16,206 nucleotides of DNA, from contig CAWUJT010000053.1 of the NCBI GenBank assembly GCA_963922715.1, positions 1 through 16,206 of the forward strand, in the 5' to 3' direction. The position numbers and the translations under genes are program-made. The notes beneath the pieces were generated by a model. That model worked only from the letters and a program-made list of their open reading frames with translations, searched no databases and was not told the origin of the DNA. The DNA comes from CAWUJT01 sp963922715. GTDB taxonomy: Bacteria; Pseudomonadota; Alphaproteobacteria; Rhodobacterales; Rhodobacteraceae. Positions 1 to 6,191 of the stretch are shown in pieces (positions within the stretch are counted from its first letter, which is position 1; the number at the start of each line of letters is the position of its first letter).

Positions 1-45
1 ATCATAATCCGCGTGTCGGGGGTTCAAGTCCCTCCTCCGCTACCA
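1..45 (+). tRNA. tRNA-Met(CAU), 3' portion, cut by the window edge
   Basis: The window starts inside the anticodon loop ATCATAA, with anticodon CAT at 3-5 and the 3' side of the anticodon stem TCCGC at 8-12. The T arm is readable as GGGGG (18-22), loop TTCAAGT (23-29) and CCCTC (30-34), with one G-T pair. The 3' acceptor strand CTCCGCT (35-41), discriminator A42 and an encoded CCA (43-45) follow. The CAT anticodon could mean elongator Met, initiator Met or lysidine-modified Ile. The loop and arm resemble the alphaproteobacterial elongator tRNA-Met, but the D arm that would settle this is outside the window. Confidence 0.9.
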
Positions 46-78
46 CAGGACATGAAATTTACCAATCATGCGGTGTGT

Positions 79-1065
79 TCAATGCATGCTTGGAATCACA
101 AGGTCGGGCGGGCGATGACCATCTTGGAAGGTTTTGATGTTGATCAAGACCTTTTCCCCCATCTCCAGGCGCCCCTCAACCGTGGCTGAGCCCATATGCG
201 GCAAAAGCACCACATTATCCAGTTTTCGCAAGTCTGGGTTTATGTCTTGACCAAATTCGTAAACATCCAATCCTGCTCCTGCGATTTCCCTGGTCTCCAA
301 GCGTCGTATAAGGGCCTTTTCGTCGATAACTTCTCCTCGGGATGTGTTCACGATCACGGCCGTTTCCTTCATCAGTTTCAAGCGTCGCGCATTGATAAGG
401 TGAAAGGTTGATGGTGTGTGGGGGCAATTGATTGATAGGATATCCATACGCGCGATCATCTGATCCAGGCTGTCCCAGTAGCGCGCTTTCAAAGGTTGCT
501 CAAGACCTTCATGCAGCTTGCGCCGGTTGTGATAATGGATCTCCATGCCAAAAGCGCGCGCCCGTTTCGCAACCGCTTGACCAATGCGTCCCATACCCAA
601 AATGCCAAGCCGCCGCCCTGCAAGGCGCCCGCCCAAAAGTGCCGATGGACTCCAGCCTTGCCACTCGCCGCTTTGCATCAAAGCCATGCCCTCTGGTATG
701 CGGCGGGTGATGGATAAGATCAGGGCCATTGTCATGTCGGCTGTGTCTTCCGTTAGAACATCCGGCGTATTGGACACCATGATGCCCCTTTGGCGGGCGC
801 TTGCGACATCTATATGGTCGACACCAGCGCCATAATTGGCAATCAACTTCAGATGATCCCCCGCCTGTGCAAGCAGATTGGCGTCGATTTGATCCGTGAT
901 TGTGGGGACAAGGACATCGCTTGTCTTCAAAGCCTCAGCAAGGGCGGATCGTCCCAGTGGCGTGTCATTGGTACGAAGGACCACATCAAACAGTTGGTCC
1001 ATGCGCGCCTCCACAACATCGGGCAGTCTCCGTGTCACAAAGACGCTCAATTTTTTCTTGGACAT
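79..1065 (-). CDS. D-2-hydroxyacid dehydrogenase (glyoxylate/hydroxypyruvate reductase, GyaR/GhrB type)
   Basis: This 328-residue cytoplasmic enzyme belongs to the D-isomer-specific 2-hydroxyacid dehydrogenases, which interconvert 2-oxoacids such as glyoxylate or hydroxypyruvate and the matching 2-hydroxyacids using NAD(P)H. The N-terminal catalytic half has the motif NYGAGVDHID (77-86). The inserted Rossmann domain has GMGRIG (157-162). Catalytic candidates are Arg243 (in NTSRGE), Glu270 (in GLDVYE) and His290 (in LPHMGS), the family's Arg/Glu/His triad. After the second beta strand it reads HNRRK rather than an acidic residue, which suggests preference for NADP(H). The start has an AGAGAGG-like ribosome site about nine bases upstream. 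It is transcribed towards the tRNA gene and divergently from the SH3 gene, so it appears monocistronic. The exact substrate cannot be read from sequence. It is a different subfamily from the GhrA-like protein at 11765-12691. Confidence 0.9.
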   Translation of the reverse strand: MSKKKLSVFVTRRLPDVVEARMDQLFDVVLRTNDTPLGRSALAEALKTSDVLVPTITDQIDANLLAQAGDHLKLIANYGAGVDHIDVASARQRGIMVSNTPDVLTEDTADMTMALILSITRRIPEGMALMQSGEWQGWSPSALLGGRLAGRRLGILGMGRIGQAVAKRARAFGMEIHYHNRRKLHEGLEQPLKARYWDSLDQMIARMDILSINCPHTPSTFHLINARRLKLMKETAVIVNTSRGEVIDEKALIRRLETREIAGAGLDVYEFGQDINPDLRKLDNVVLLPHMGSATVEGRLEMGEKVLINIKTFQDGHRPPDLVIPSMH

Positions 1066-1147
1066 AGCACAGCCTCTCTCTGGATTTTCTGCTCTTATAC
1101 TGGCAAGCTGAAATCAGAGCGCAACACATAAACGCGCGAATGAGCAG

Positions 1148-1654
1148 ATGAAACATGTGACCTCAAATATCGGTGCTTGGCTGTTGGCTGCGTTGTTGGC
1201 CGGACAGGCCTTTGCCCAGCAGAAAACTATTGGGCCAGAAACATCGCTGCCGCTGCCGCGGTTTGTCTCTGTCAAAGCCAACCAAGGCAATGTGCGCCGC
1301 GGCCCTTCGATGTCGCATCGGATCGATTGGGTGTTCCAGCGTCGTAATATGCCGGTGCAGGTTGTGGCGGAATATGGCCACTGGCGGCGCGTTGTTGATC
1401 GCGATGGTGCCGGCGGGTGGATGCACTATAGCCTGCTGTCGGGAACGCGAACGGTGATCATCGAGACGGATTTCACAAGCCTCTATCGCCAGCCAGACCC
1501 AAACACGAATATCGTCGCCTATGCCGAAATTGGGGTGATTGCGTATCTTGAGGAGTGCGCAAACGGGTGGTGTGAGGTGCGCGCCGATGGCAAGCGCGGA
1601 TGGGTCAAAGCGCACAACCTTTGGGGTCTGACAGAGCAAGAAAAGGCCAAGTAA
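1148..1654 (+). CDS. Secreted SH3-domain protein (bacterial SH3_4/DUF1058 type)
   Basis: A 168-residue exported protein. Residues 1-23 form a signal peptide with a hydrophobic stretch WLLAALLAG and an AFA|QQ signal peptidase I site, so the mature protein should be periplasmic. Two bacterial SH3-like repeats follow. The first, about 38-98, has the typical NVRRGPS motif and a GGWMHYSLL end. The second, about 107-159, has TSLYRQPDP and RGWVKAHNLWG. Such repeats are generally thought to bind cell-wall peptides or carry protein contacts; no catalytic domain is present. Cys137 and Cys142 could form a disulfide in the periplasm. Length and architecture match conserved alphaproteobacterial proteins of unknown specific role. 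It is divergent from the hydroxyacid dehydrogenase with an 82-base gap, and its stop lies five bases before the FNR-like box of the next gene. Confidence 0.88.
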   Translation: MKHVTSNIGAWLLAALLAGQAFAQQKTIGPETSLPLPRFVSVKANQGNVRRGPSMSHRIDWVFQRRNMPVQVVAEYGHWRRVVDRDGAGGWMHYSLLSGTRTVIIETDFTSLYRQPDPNTNIVAYAEIGVIAYLEECANGWCEVRADGKRGWVKAHNLWGLTEQEKAK

Positions 1655-1659
1655 GCCGT

Positions 1660-1673
1660 TTGATCTGCATCAA
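1660..1673. promoter_or_regulatory. FNR/FnrL-type operator upstream of the dksA-like gene
   Basis: The sequence TTGATCTGCATCAA is a perfect match to the FNR-family consensus TTGAT-N4-ATCAA, extended by a flanking T and A into a 16-base palindrome. Its centre (1666.5) is exactly 41.5 bases before position 1708, the start site predicted from the TATAAA at 1696-1701. That is the classical class II activator position. In Rhodobacterales this sequence is recognised by FnrL and also by Dnr/NnrR relatives, so the binding regulator is inferred rather than seen. Confidence 0.7.
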
Positions 1674-1695
1674 AATTTCAAGTCAGAATATGTCC

Positions 1696-1701
1696 TATAA
1701 A
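1696..1701 (+). promoter_or_regulatory. Predicted -10 element of the dksA-like gene
   Basis: TATAAA matches five of six bases of the sigma70 -10 consensus. No good -35 hexamer sits 17 bases upstream. Instead the -35 area lies next to the FNR-type palindrome, as expected for an activator-dependent promoter. Predicted transcription start is A1708, giving a leader of about 53 bases. Confidence 0.5.
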
Positions 1702-1760
1702 ATCACAAGCCCTTCCCAAAGGCTTAACTGGTAGTCTTCTGACTAGAAAGGCAGGAATAC

Positions 1761-2084
1761 ATGAATATTGAACGATTCAAAGATCGGCTGATCACCCGCC
1801 GTCAAAAACTGTTGGATGACCTGCGCGATATAGAACAGAGCCTTGATGCCCCGATGCCGAAAGATTTTGAGGACCGCGCGTCAGAGCGCCAAGGCGACGA
1901 GGTTTTGGAAACCCTTGGGAGTGTCGAAGAACACGAGCTCAAGCGCATAGATGCCGCTCTGTCTCGTATTAAAGACGGCAGTTACGGGATCTGTGTCAAA
2001 TGTGGCAATCGAATCTCGGAAGAACGCTTGGTGGCGGTTCCTGAAACGCCGTTTTGCCAGGCGTGTATGTCTCTCGCGCATTGA
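1761..2084 (+). CDS. Short DksA/TraR-family C4 zinc-finger transcription regulator
   Basis: This 107-residue protein is shorter than E. coli DksA (151) and resembles the short DksA paralogues of Rhodobacterales. DksA-type proteins enter the RNA polymerase secondary channel and, with ppGpp, alter initiation at stringent-response promoters. The N-terminal half (about 1-70) is predicted as a helical coiled-coil hairpin. Its tip reads D35-F-E-D38-R-A40, preserving the DxxDxA pattern needed for DksA activity. The zinc finger has all four cysteines, C78, C81, C99 and C102. The ATG is preceded by AAAGGCAGG. The gene is monocistronic, with a putative FNR box and -10 element upstream, which suggests oxygen-responsive control. 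It converges with the photolyase gene across 43 bases. The family call is firm; functional equivalence to DksA is inferred from the conserved tip. Confidence 0.92.
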   Translation: MNIERFKDRLITRRQKLLDDLRDIEQSLDAPMPKDFEDRASERQGDEVLETLGSVEEHELKRIDAALSRIKDGSYGICVKCGNRISEERLVAVPETPFCQACMSLAH

Positions 2085-2127
2085 TTTGAATCGGGAAAAG
2101 CCCTCAAGACGGAAGAGGTTCCTTTGC

Positions 2128-3663
2128 CTAGACGCTATCGTTGACCTCTAAACGCGTTAGGAAGGCTTCTGCCTCTGCCAGTATCGTGTCACGCTTCTCT
2201 GGGTCCATCCGGTCCCACGTGCGATACATTTGCGCCATGCGGGGATTTCCTTTGAAAGTCTCTGTGTGGCGCTGAAGAAAATGCCAATAGAGCAGATTGA
2301 ATGGGCAGGCCTTTGCGCCTGTCTTTTTGGTCACATTGTAAGCGCAGGTTTTGCAATAGTCCGACATGCGGTTGATATAGGCCCCACTGGACACATAAGG
2401 TTTAGAGCCGACAATCCCACCATCGGCGAATTGGCTCATGCCGATTACATTGGGCGCTTCGACCCATTCATAGGCATCGGCATAAACCGCGAGATACCAT
2501 TCATGCACATATCTGGGATCAATGCCCGCCAGAAGGGCGAAATTGCCCGTGATCATCAAGCGTTGGATGTGGTGGGCATAGGCCTCTGCCTTGGTGGTGT
2601 TGATTGCCGCGGCCAGGCAGGTCATCTGTGTCTCACCACTCCAATAAAACTCTGGCAGCGCCCGCTGATGCCGGAGCGTGTTGCGTGTCGTATAGTCTGG
2701 TCCTTCAAGGAAATAGATACCACGCATGAACTCACGCCAGCCGATGATCTGCCGTATGAAGCCCTCCACCGCGTTTAGGGGTGCATGACCTGTTTGATAA
2801 GCGGTAACGGCGGCTTCACACATTTCCTGCCACGTCAAAAGTCCAGTATTGAGGTAAAGCGAGAGGACAGAATGATAAAGAAAAGCCTCCCCTGTGATCA
2901 TCGCATCCTGGTAATCGCCAAACAGGGGCAAGCTGGTATCGATAAAATAGGCCAAGGCTGTTTGAGCGTCTGAGTGGGTTACAGCAAACCAGAATGGTTC
3001 CAAATCACCAAAGTTGTCTGTGAAATGGGTACCGACAAGAGCAATCACCTCTTGCGTGATGGCATCGGGTGGAATGCGTGAAGGCCCTTGACCCATCAAC
3101 CCTTTCGCGGGCGGTTTTCTGTTGTCCGCATCATAATTCCACTTTCCCCCTGTGGGCTTATCGCCGTCCATAAGCAGGCCGGTTTTGCGGCGCATCTCGC
3201 GATAAAAATACTCCATCCGTAGCTGTTTGCGCCCATCTGCCCAGGCTTCAAAGTCTGCATGTGAAGCCAAAAAGCGGTTATCGGGGAATTGATGTACTGG
3301 CACGGGGCATGCCTCCAGCGCAGCAATCAATCGCCACTCGCCGGGCTCTGTCGCGATCACCTCATGGGCGCTGACCTCCGCAGCTCTGCGCACCAATTCC
3401 CCGGGTATCGCGCCACTATTGGCGGGATCGTCAAACTTCGTGTAAAGCACACGCCACCCCCGCGCGCGCAAGTCTTCGGCAAAATGGCGCATCGCGCTGA
3501 AGACAAAAGCGATCTTCTTTGGATGGTGCGGCACATATGTGGCCTCGGCGGTCACCTCTGCCATAACCACTATGTCGCGGTTAGGGTCCGCTTCTTGCAA
3601 AGCACTTATGGTGGGGGAAAGCTGATCACCAAGCACCAGAATCAGGCGTGGTGCGGCACTCAC
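2128..3663 (-). CDS. FeS-BCP cryptochrome/(6-4) photolyase
   Basis: A 511-residue flavoprotein of the iron-sulfur bacterial cryptochrome and photolyase class (PhrB of Agrobacterium, CryB of Rhodobacter), which repairs UV (6-4) photoproducts with blue light or acts as a light sensor. The N-terminal alpha/beta antenna domain opens with LILVLGDQLS (7-16). The C-terminal helical FAD domain carries four cysteines for a [4Fe-4S] cluster: C349, C437, C440 and C453, matching PhrB's C350/C438/C441/C454 with a one-residue offset. His365 aligns with the PhrB active-site His366. Trp341 and Trp389 align with its photoreduction chain. The start is GTG, and its GTGA overlap with the upstream SDR stop points to translational coupling. 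Family membership is very secure. Repair versus signalling cannot be decided, although the retained histidine favours repair. Confidence 0.93.
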   Translation of the reverse strand: MSAAPRLILVLGDQLSPTISALQEADPNRDIVVMAEVTAEATYVPHHPKKIAFVFSAMRHFAEDLRARGWRVLYTKFDDPANSGAIPGELVRRAAEVSAHEVIATEPGEWRLIAALEACPVPVHQFPDNRFLASHADFEAWADGRKQLRMEYFYREMRRKTGLLMDGDKPTGGKWNYDADNRKPPAKGLMGQGPSRIPPDAITQEVIALVGTHFTDNFGDLEPFWFAVTHSDAQTALAYFIDTSLPLFGDYQDAMITGEAFLYHSVLSLYLNTGLLTWQEMCEAAVTAYQTGHAPLNAVEGFIRQIIGWREFMRGIYFLEGPDYTTRNTLRHQRALPEFYWSGETQMTCLAAAINTTKAEAYAHHIQRLMITGNFALLAGIDPRYVHEWYLAVYADAYEWVEAPNVIGMSQFADGGIVGSKPYVSSGAYINRMSDYCKTCAYNVTKKTGAKACPFNLLYWHFLQRHTETFKGNPRMAQMYRTWDRMDPEKRDTILAEAEAFLTRLEVNDSV

Positions 3664-4322
3664 CAGGGGATCTCCTGACCGGTGTACTCCAGAAACTGCC
3701 CGCTGTGGGATGGATTAACCTGATCCATAACACGGCAGAGGTTTTGTGCGGCGACCTCGGGCGAGACGGCTGGATGGCGGCCCAGGTAGTCTTTTGTGAA
3801 ATCCGTGACGACCGTGCCGGGGTGCAGCGCCAGAAGGGTGAGCTGTTTGTGGGTCCGCGCCCACTCTATGGCGGTTGTTCGCACGATTTGATTGAGTGCG
3901 GCTTTGGCTGTGCGATAACTCATCCATCCGCCCAAACGATTGTCTGTGATAGACCCGACGCGGGCCGACAGCACACCAACAACGGCGGGTGTGTTCCGAT
4001 CCAGAAGTGGCAAGCAATGCTTCACAACCAGCGCAGGGCCCAGCGCATTGAGGCGAAACTGCGCAATCATAGCCTCAGGCGTTACCGCCTTGAGCGCTTT
4101 TTCCGGCGCATGATCCCCGATTTTCAGCGCCCCGGTTGTCACAACGATGCGCGCAAAAGGCCCGTTTAAGGCACGTAAGCCACGGTCCACGGTGGCTTCA
4201 TCCGTGATATCAAATCCGTCATGGCTGCGGCTGAGACGCGTCACGTCAAATCGGCCCTCAAGTTCCCGGGCCACAGCCGCGCCAATGCCGCCGGAGGCCC
4301 CAATCACCAATGCGTTTTCCAT
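3660..4322 (-). CDS. Short-chain dehydrogenase/reductase (SDR), coupled to the photolyase
   Basis: A 220-residue classical SDR. The Rossmann glycine motif GASGGIG is at 8-14. The catalytic set is Asn92 (in LNALG), Ser119 (in VLSAR), Tyr136 and Lys140 (YRTAK). PGTVVTDF lies in the usual position after the active site. It resembles the CsgA/sniffer-like branch of small SDRs. An NAD(P)H-dependent oxidoreductase acting on a carbonyl or alcohol substrate is expected, but the substrate is unknown. It is the first gene of a two-gene unit, since its TGA stop overlaps the photolyase GTG. The tight coupling suggests joint expression with the photolyase, but no mechanistic link is evident in the sequence. 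It is divergent from leuA. Confidence 0.88.
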   Translation of the reverse strand: MENALVIGASGGIGAAVARELEGRFDVTRLSRSHDGFDITDEATVDRGLRALNGPFARIVVTTGALKIGDHAPEKALKAVTPEAMIAQFRLNALGPALVVKHCLPLLDRNTPAVVGVLSARVGSITDNRLGGWMSYRTAKAALNQIVRTTAIEWARTHKQLTLLALHPGTVVTDFTKDYLGRHPAVSPEVAAQNLCRVMDQVNPSHSGQFLEYTGQEIPW

Positions 4323-4386
4323 GAAAAATGAGGTAGCGGGTAAAAAGCACTTTTCAAATCTTTGATCGCATGTCTATTTAGTCGGT

Positions 4387-4452
4387 ATGGATATGTCTAT
4401 TGTGACAAACACTGCGGCTCAAACAGCCCTAGACCTCCTTAGCTGCCTCTGA
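4387..4452 (+). CDS. leuL: Putative leucine leader peptide upstream of leuA
   Basis: An open frame of 21 codons starts at ATG 4387 (or ATG 4393) and ends at TGA 4450-4452. The last seven residues are LDLLSCL, so four of the last seven codons specify leucine: CTA 4429, CTC 4435, CTT 4438 and CTC 4447. The ORF ends inside the 5' arm of a strong hairpin, 73 bases before leuA. This is the layout expected of a leader peptide that senses charged tRNA-Leu by ribosome stalling. No convincing Shine-Dalgarno precedes either ATG. A weak promoter, TTTTCA (4351-4356) with TATTTA (4375-4380), would place the start site at about 4387 and make the leader leaderless. Promoter and start choice are uncertain; the Leu-codon cluster is directly visible. 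Confidence 0.68.
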   Translation: MDMSIVTNTAAQTALDLLSCL

Positions 4453-4514
4453 GCGGCCTTTCGGTGCGACCGCTCAGGGGAGGTTACTGCGCCGGTTAAA
4501 TCCAAACAGCTAAG
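4438..4514 (+). promoter_or_regulatory. Possible leuA Shine-Dalgarno sequestering pairing
   Basis: CTTAGCTG (4438-4445), which contains the fourth-from-last leader codon CTT, is perfectly complementary to CAGCTAAG (4507-4514). The latter overlaps the only purine-rich stretch (AAGAG, 4512-4516) before leuA ATG 4526. The helix would close around the leader hairpin and leave a 26-base bulge. A ribosome held at CTC 4435 or CTT 4438 would cover the upstream strand and free the leuA ribosome site. The complementarity is seen; the function is inferred. Confidence 0.4.
4446..4480 (+). promoter_or_regulatory. leuA leader hairpin (attenuator-like)
   Basis: The arm CCTCTGAGCGG (4446-4456) pairs with CCGCTCAGGGG (4470-4480) over 11 base pairs, ten Watson-Crick and one T-G, around a 13-base loop. 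The leader peptide stop codon lies in the 5' arm. No T-run follows, so it does not look like a canonical intrinsic terminator; it may act through Rho or through translation of leuA. Confidence 0.65.
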
Positions 4515-4525
4515 AGTAAAGACAG

Positions 4526-6088
4526 ATGACTGACAAAAACCGCGTTGTCATATTTGACACCACCCTGCGCGATGGCGAACAAAGCCCCGGCGCCACCATG
4601 ACCCATACCGAAAAACTCGAGATCGCAGAGCTTCTTGACGACATGGGCGTTGATGTTATCGAAGCCGGATTTCCTATCGCTTCTGAAGGCGACTTTCGCG
4701 CTGTCACAGAGATTGCCAAACGCGCCAAAGCGGCCATGATCTGTGGACTTGCGCGGGCCAATTTCAAAGACATTGACCGGTGTTGGGACGCGGTCAAGCA
4801 CGCCCCCCGGCCGCGCATTCACACCTTTATCGGAACGTCACCGCTGCATCGTGCGATTCCCAATCTGACCATGGATGAAATGGCAGACCGTATCCATGAA
4901 ACCGTGACCCATGCGCGCAATCTGTGTGACAATGTGCAATGGTCGCCCATGGATGCGACACGAACCGAATGGGATTATCTGGCGCGTGTTGTGGACATCG
5001 CGATCAAGGCAGGTGCCAGCACCATCAACATCCCCGACACGGTCGGGTACACCGCACCCCGCGAGAGTGCCGATTTGATCCGTCGCCTGATTGCAGAGGT
5101 TCCCGGTGCGGATGAAGTGGTCTTTGCCACCCATTGTCATAACGATTTAGGGATGGCGACAGCGAATGCTCTGGCCGCTGTGGAAGGGGGTGCGCGTCAA
5201 ATTGAATGCACGATCAATGGCTTGGGGGAGCGTGCCGGCAATACGGCTTTGGAAGAGGTGGTGATGGCGCTGAAAACGCGCCAAGATATCATGCCCTACG
5301 CGACAGGCATTGATACCACCAAGATCATGCATCTGTCCCGCAGGGTGAGTGCTGTTTCAGGGTTTCCCGTCCAACCCAACAAGGCCATCGTGGGCAAAAA
5401 TGCCTTTGCCCATGAAAGCGGCATTCACCAAGATGGGATGCTGAAAAATCGCGATAATTTTGAGATCATGCGTCCCGAGGACATCGGCCTTGCTGGCACA
5501 TCGCTGCCTTTGGGAAAGCACTCCGGCCGCGCGGCCTTGCGCGATAAGATGGAAAAACTTGGCTTTGAATTGGGGGATAACCAGCTTCAGGATGTCTTTG
5601 TGCGATTCAAAGAATTGGCTGATCGCAAAAAAGAAGTCTTTGATGAGGATCTCATTGCTTTGGTGGTGGATGAAGCAGCGCAAGCGGCTAATGAACATAT
5701 CCGGGTTAAGTTTTTGCGGGTGATTTGTGGAACAGAAGCCCCGCAATCGGCGGATTTGATCCTGGAGATCGAGGGGCAAGACCACCAAGTCACCGCAACG
5801 GGTGACGGGCCGGTGGATGCGGCTTTCAATGCTGTGAAGGCACTTTTCCCCCATGACGCACGGCTGCAACTTTATCAAGTCCATGCTGTGACCGAAGGCA
5901 CAGATGCTCAGGCAACGGTCAGTGTTCGGATGGAGGAAGCTGGGCGCATTGTTACCGGTCAATCCGCGGATACTGACACAGTTGTGGCTTCGGCAAAGGC
6001 TTACGTGAACGCTTTGAACCGTTTGGTGGTGCGTCGCATGCAAACCGGAACGGATTGTCCAGAGATTCGATACACAGATACCACATAA
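4526..6088 (+). CDS. leuA: 2-isopropylmalate synthase
   Basis: This 520-residue enzyme catalyses the first committed step of leucine synthesis, acetyl-CoA plus 2-oxoisovalerate to 2-isopropylmalate, in the cytoplasm. The TIM-barrel domain (about 1-280) starts with DTTLRDGEQSPG (11-22). Divalent-metal ligands are Asp11, His203, His205 (in THCHNDLGM) and Asn239. GLGERAGN (232-239) is the family signature. A linker with KNAFAHESGIHQDG (291-304) leads into the C-terminal leucine-binding LeuA-dimer domain (about 390-510), so feedback inhibition by leucine is expected. Length matches the long bacterial LeuA form. The preceding Leu-codon leader and hairpin suggest additional attenuation-type control. 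No other leu gene is adjacent. Confidence 0.96.
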   Translation: MTDKNRVVIFDTTLRDGEQSPGATMTHTEKLEIAELLDDMGVDVIEAGFPIASEGDFRAVTEIAKRAKAAMICGLARANFKDIDRCWDAVKHAPRPRIHTFIGTSPLHRAIPNLTMDEMADRIHETVTHARNLCDNVQWSPMDATRTEWDYLARVVDIAIKAGASTINIPDTVGYTAPRESADLIRRLIAEVPGADEVVFATHCHNDLGMATANALAAVEGGARQIECTINGLGERAGNTALEEVVMALKTRQDIMPYATGIDTTKIMHLSRRVSAVSGFPVQPNKAIVGKNAFAHESGIHQDGMLKNRDNFEIMRPEDIGLAGTSLPLGKHSGRAALRDKMEKLGFELGDNQLQDVFVRFKELADRKKEVFDEDLIALVVDEAAQAANEHIRVKFLRVICGTEAPQSADLILEIEGQDHQVTATGDGPVDAAFNAVKALFPHDARLQLYQVHAVTEGTDAQATVSVRMEEAGRIVTGQSADTDTVVASAKAYVNALNRLVVRRMQTGTDCPEIRYTDTT

Positions 6089-6191
6089 CTCAGCAAAAAG
6101 ACGCTGATTATTCGGCTTTGCACCCTTTACGGAGGGCTTGAAGAAGAATAAAAACGATTAAATTACTTTATATATCGGGAGTATAAAGAGC

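Noticed and set aside
1..78. tRNA 3' end as an integration (att) site
   Set aside because: No integrase gene and no second copy of the tRNA 3' end were seen in the window.
1066..1147. Divergent promoters between the dehydrogenase and SH3 genes
   Set aside because: TATACT (1096-1101) and its reverse-strand counterpart TATAAG are -10-like, but no -35 at acceptable spacing was found on either strand.
2085..2127. Possible bidirectional terminator between the dksA-like and photolyase genes
   Set aside because: CCTC/GAGG plus an AAAG/CTTT extension with an internal loop is weak and has no clear T-run.
2230..2778. Open frame of 182 codons antisense to the photolyase gene
   Set aside because: The opposite strand encodes a full-length photolyase with all key residues; the antisense product shows no recognisable domain.
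3648..4169. Open frame of 173 codons antisense to the SDR gene
   Set aside because: Shadow of the SDR coding frame, without ribosome site or known motif.
5357..6043. Long open frame antisense to leuA (228 codons)
   Set aside because: It lies fully opposite the conserved LeuA regulatory domain, has no family motifs and is typical of shadow frames in moderately GC-rich genes.
6090..6107. Possible leuA terminator (TCAGC/GCTGA hairpin)
   Set aside because: Only five base pairs with an eight-base loop and an interrupted T-rich tail; not convincing.
6158..6172. CtrA-like half sites (TTAA-N7-TATA) before mreB
   Set aside because: The second half site does not match TTAA, and AT-rich promoter DNA gives such patterns by chance.
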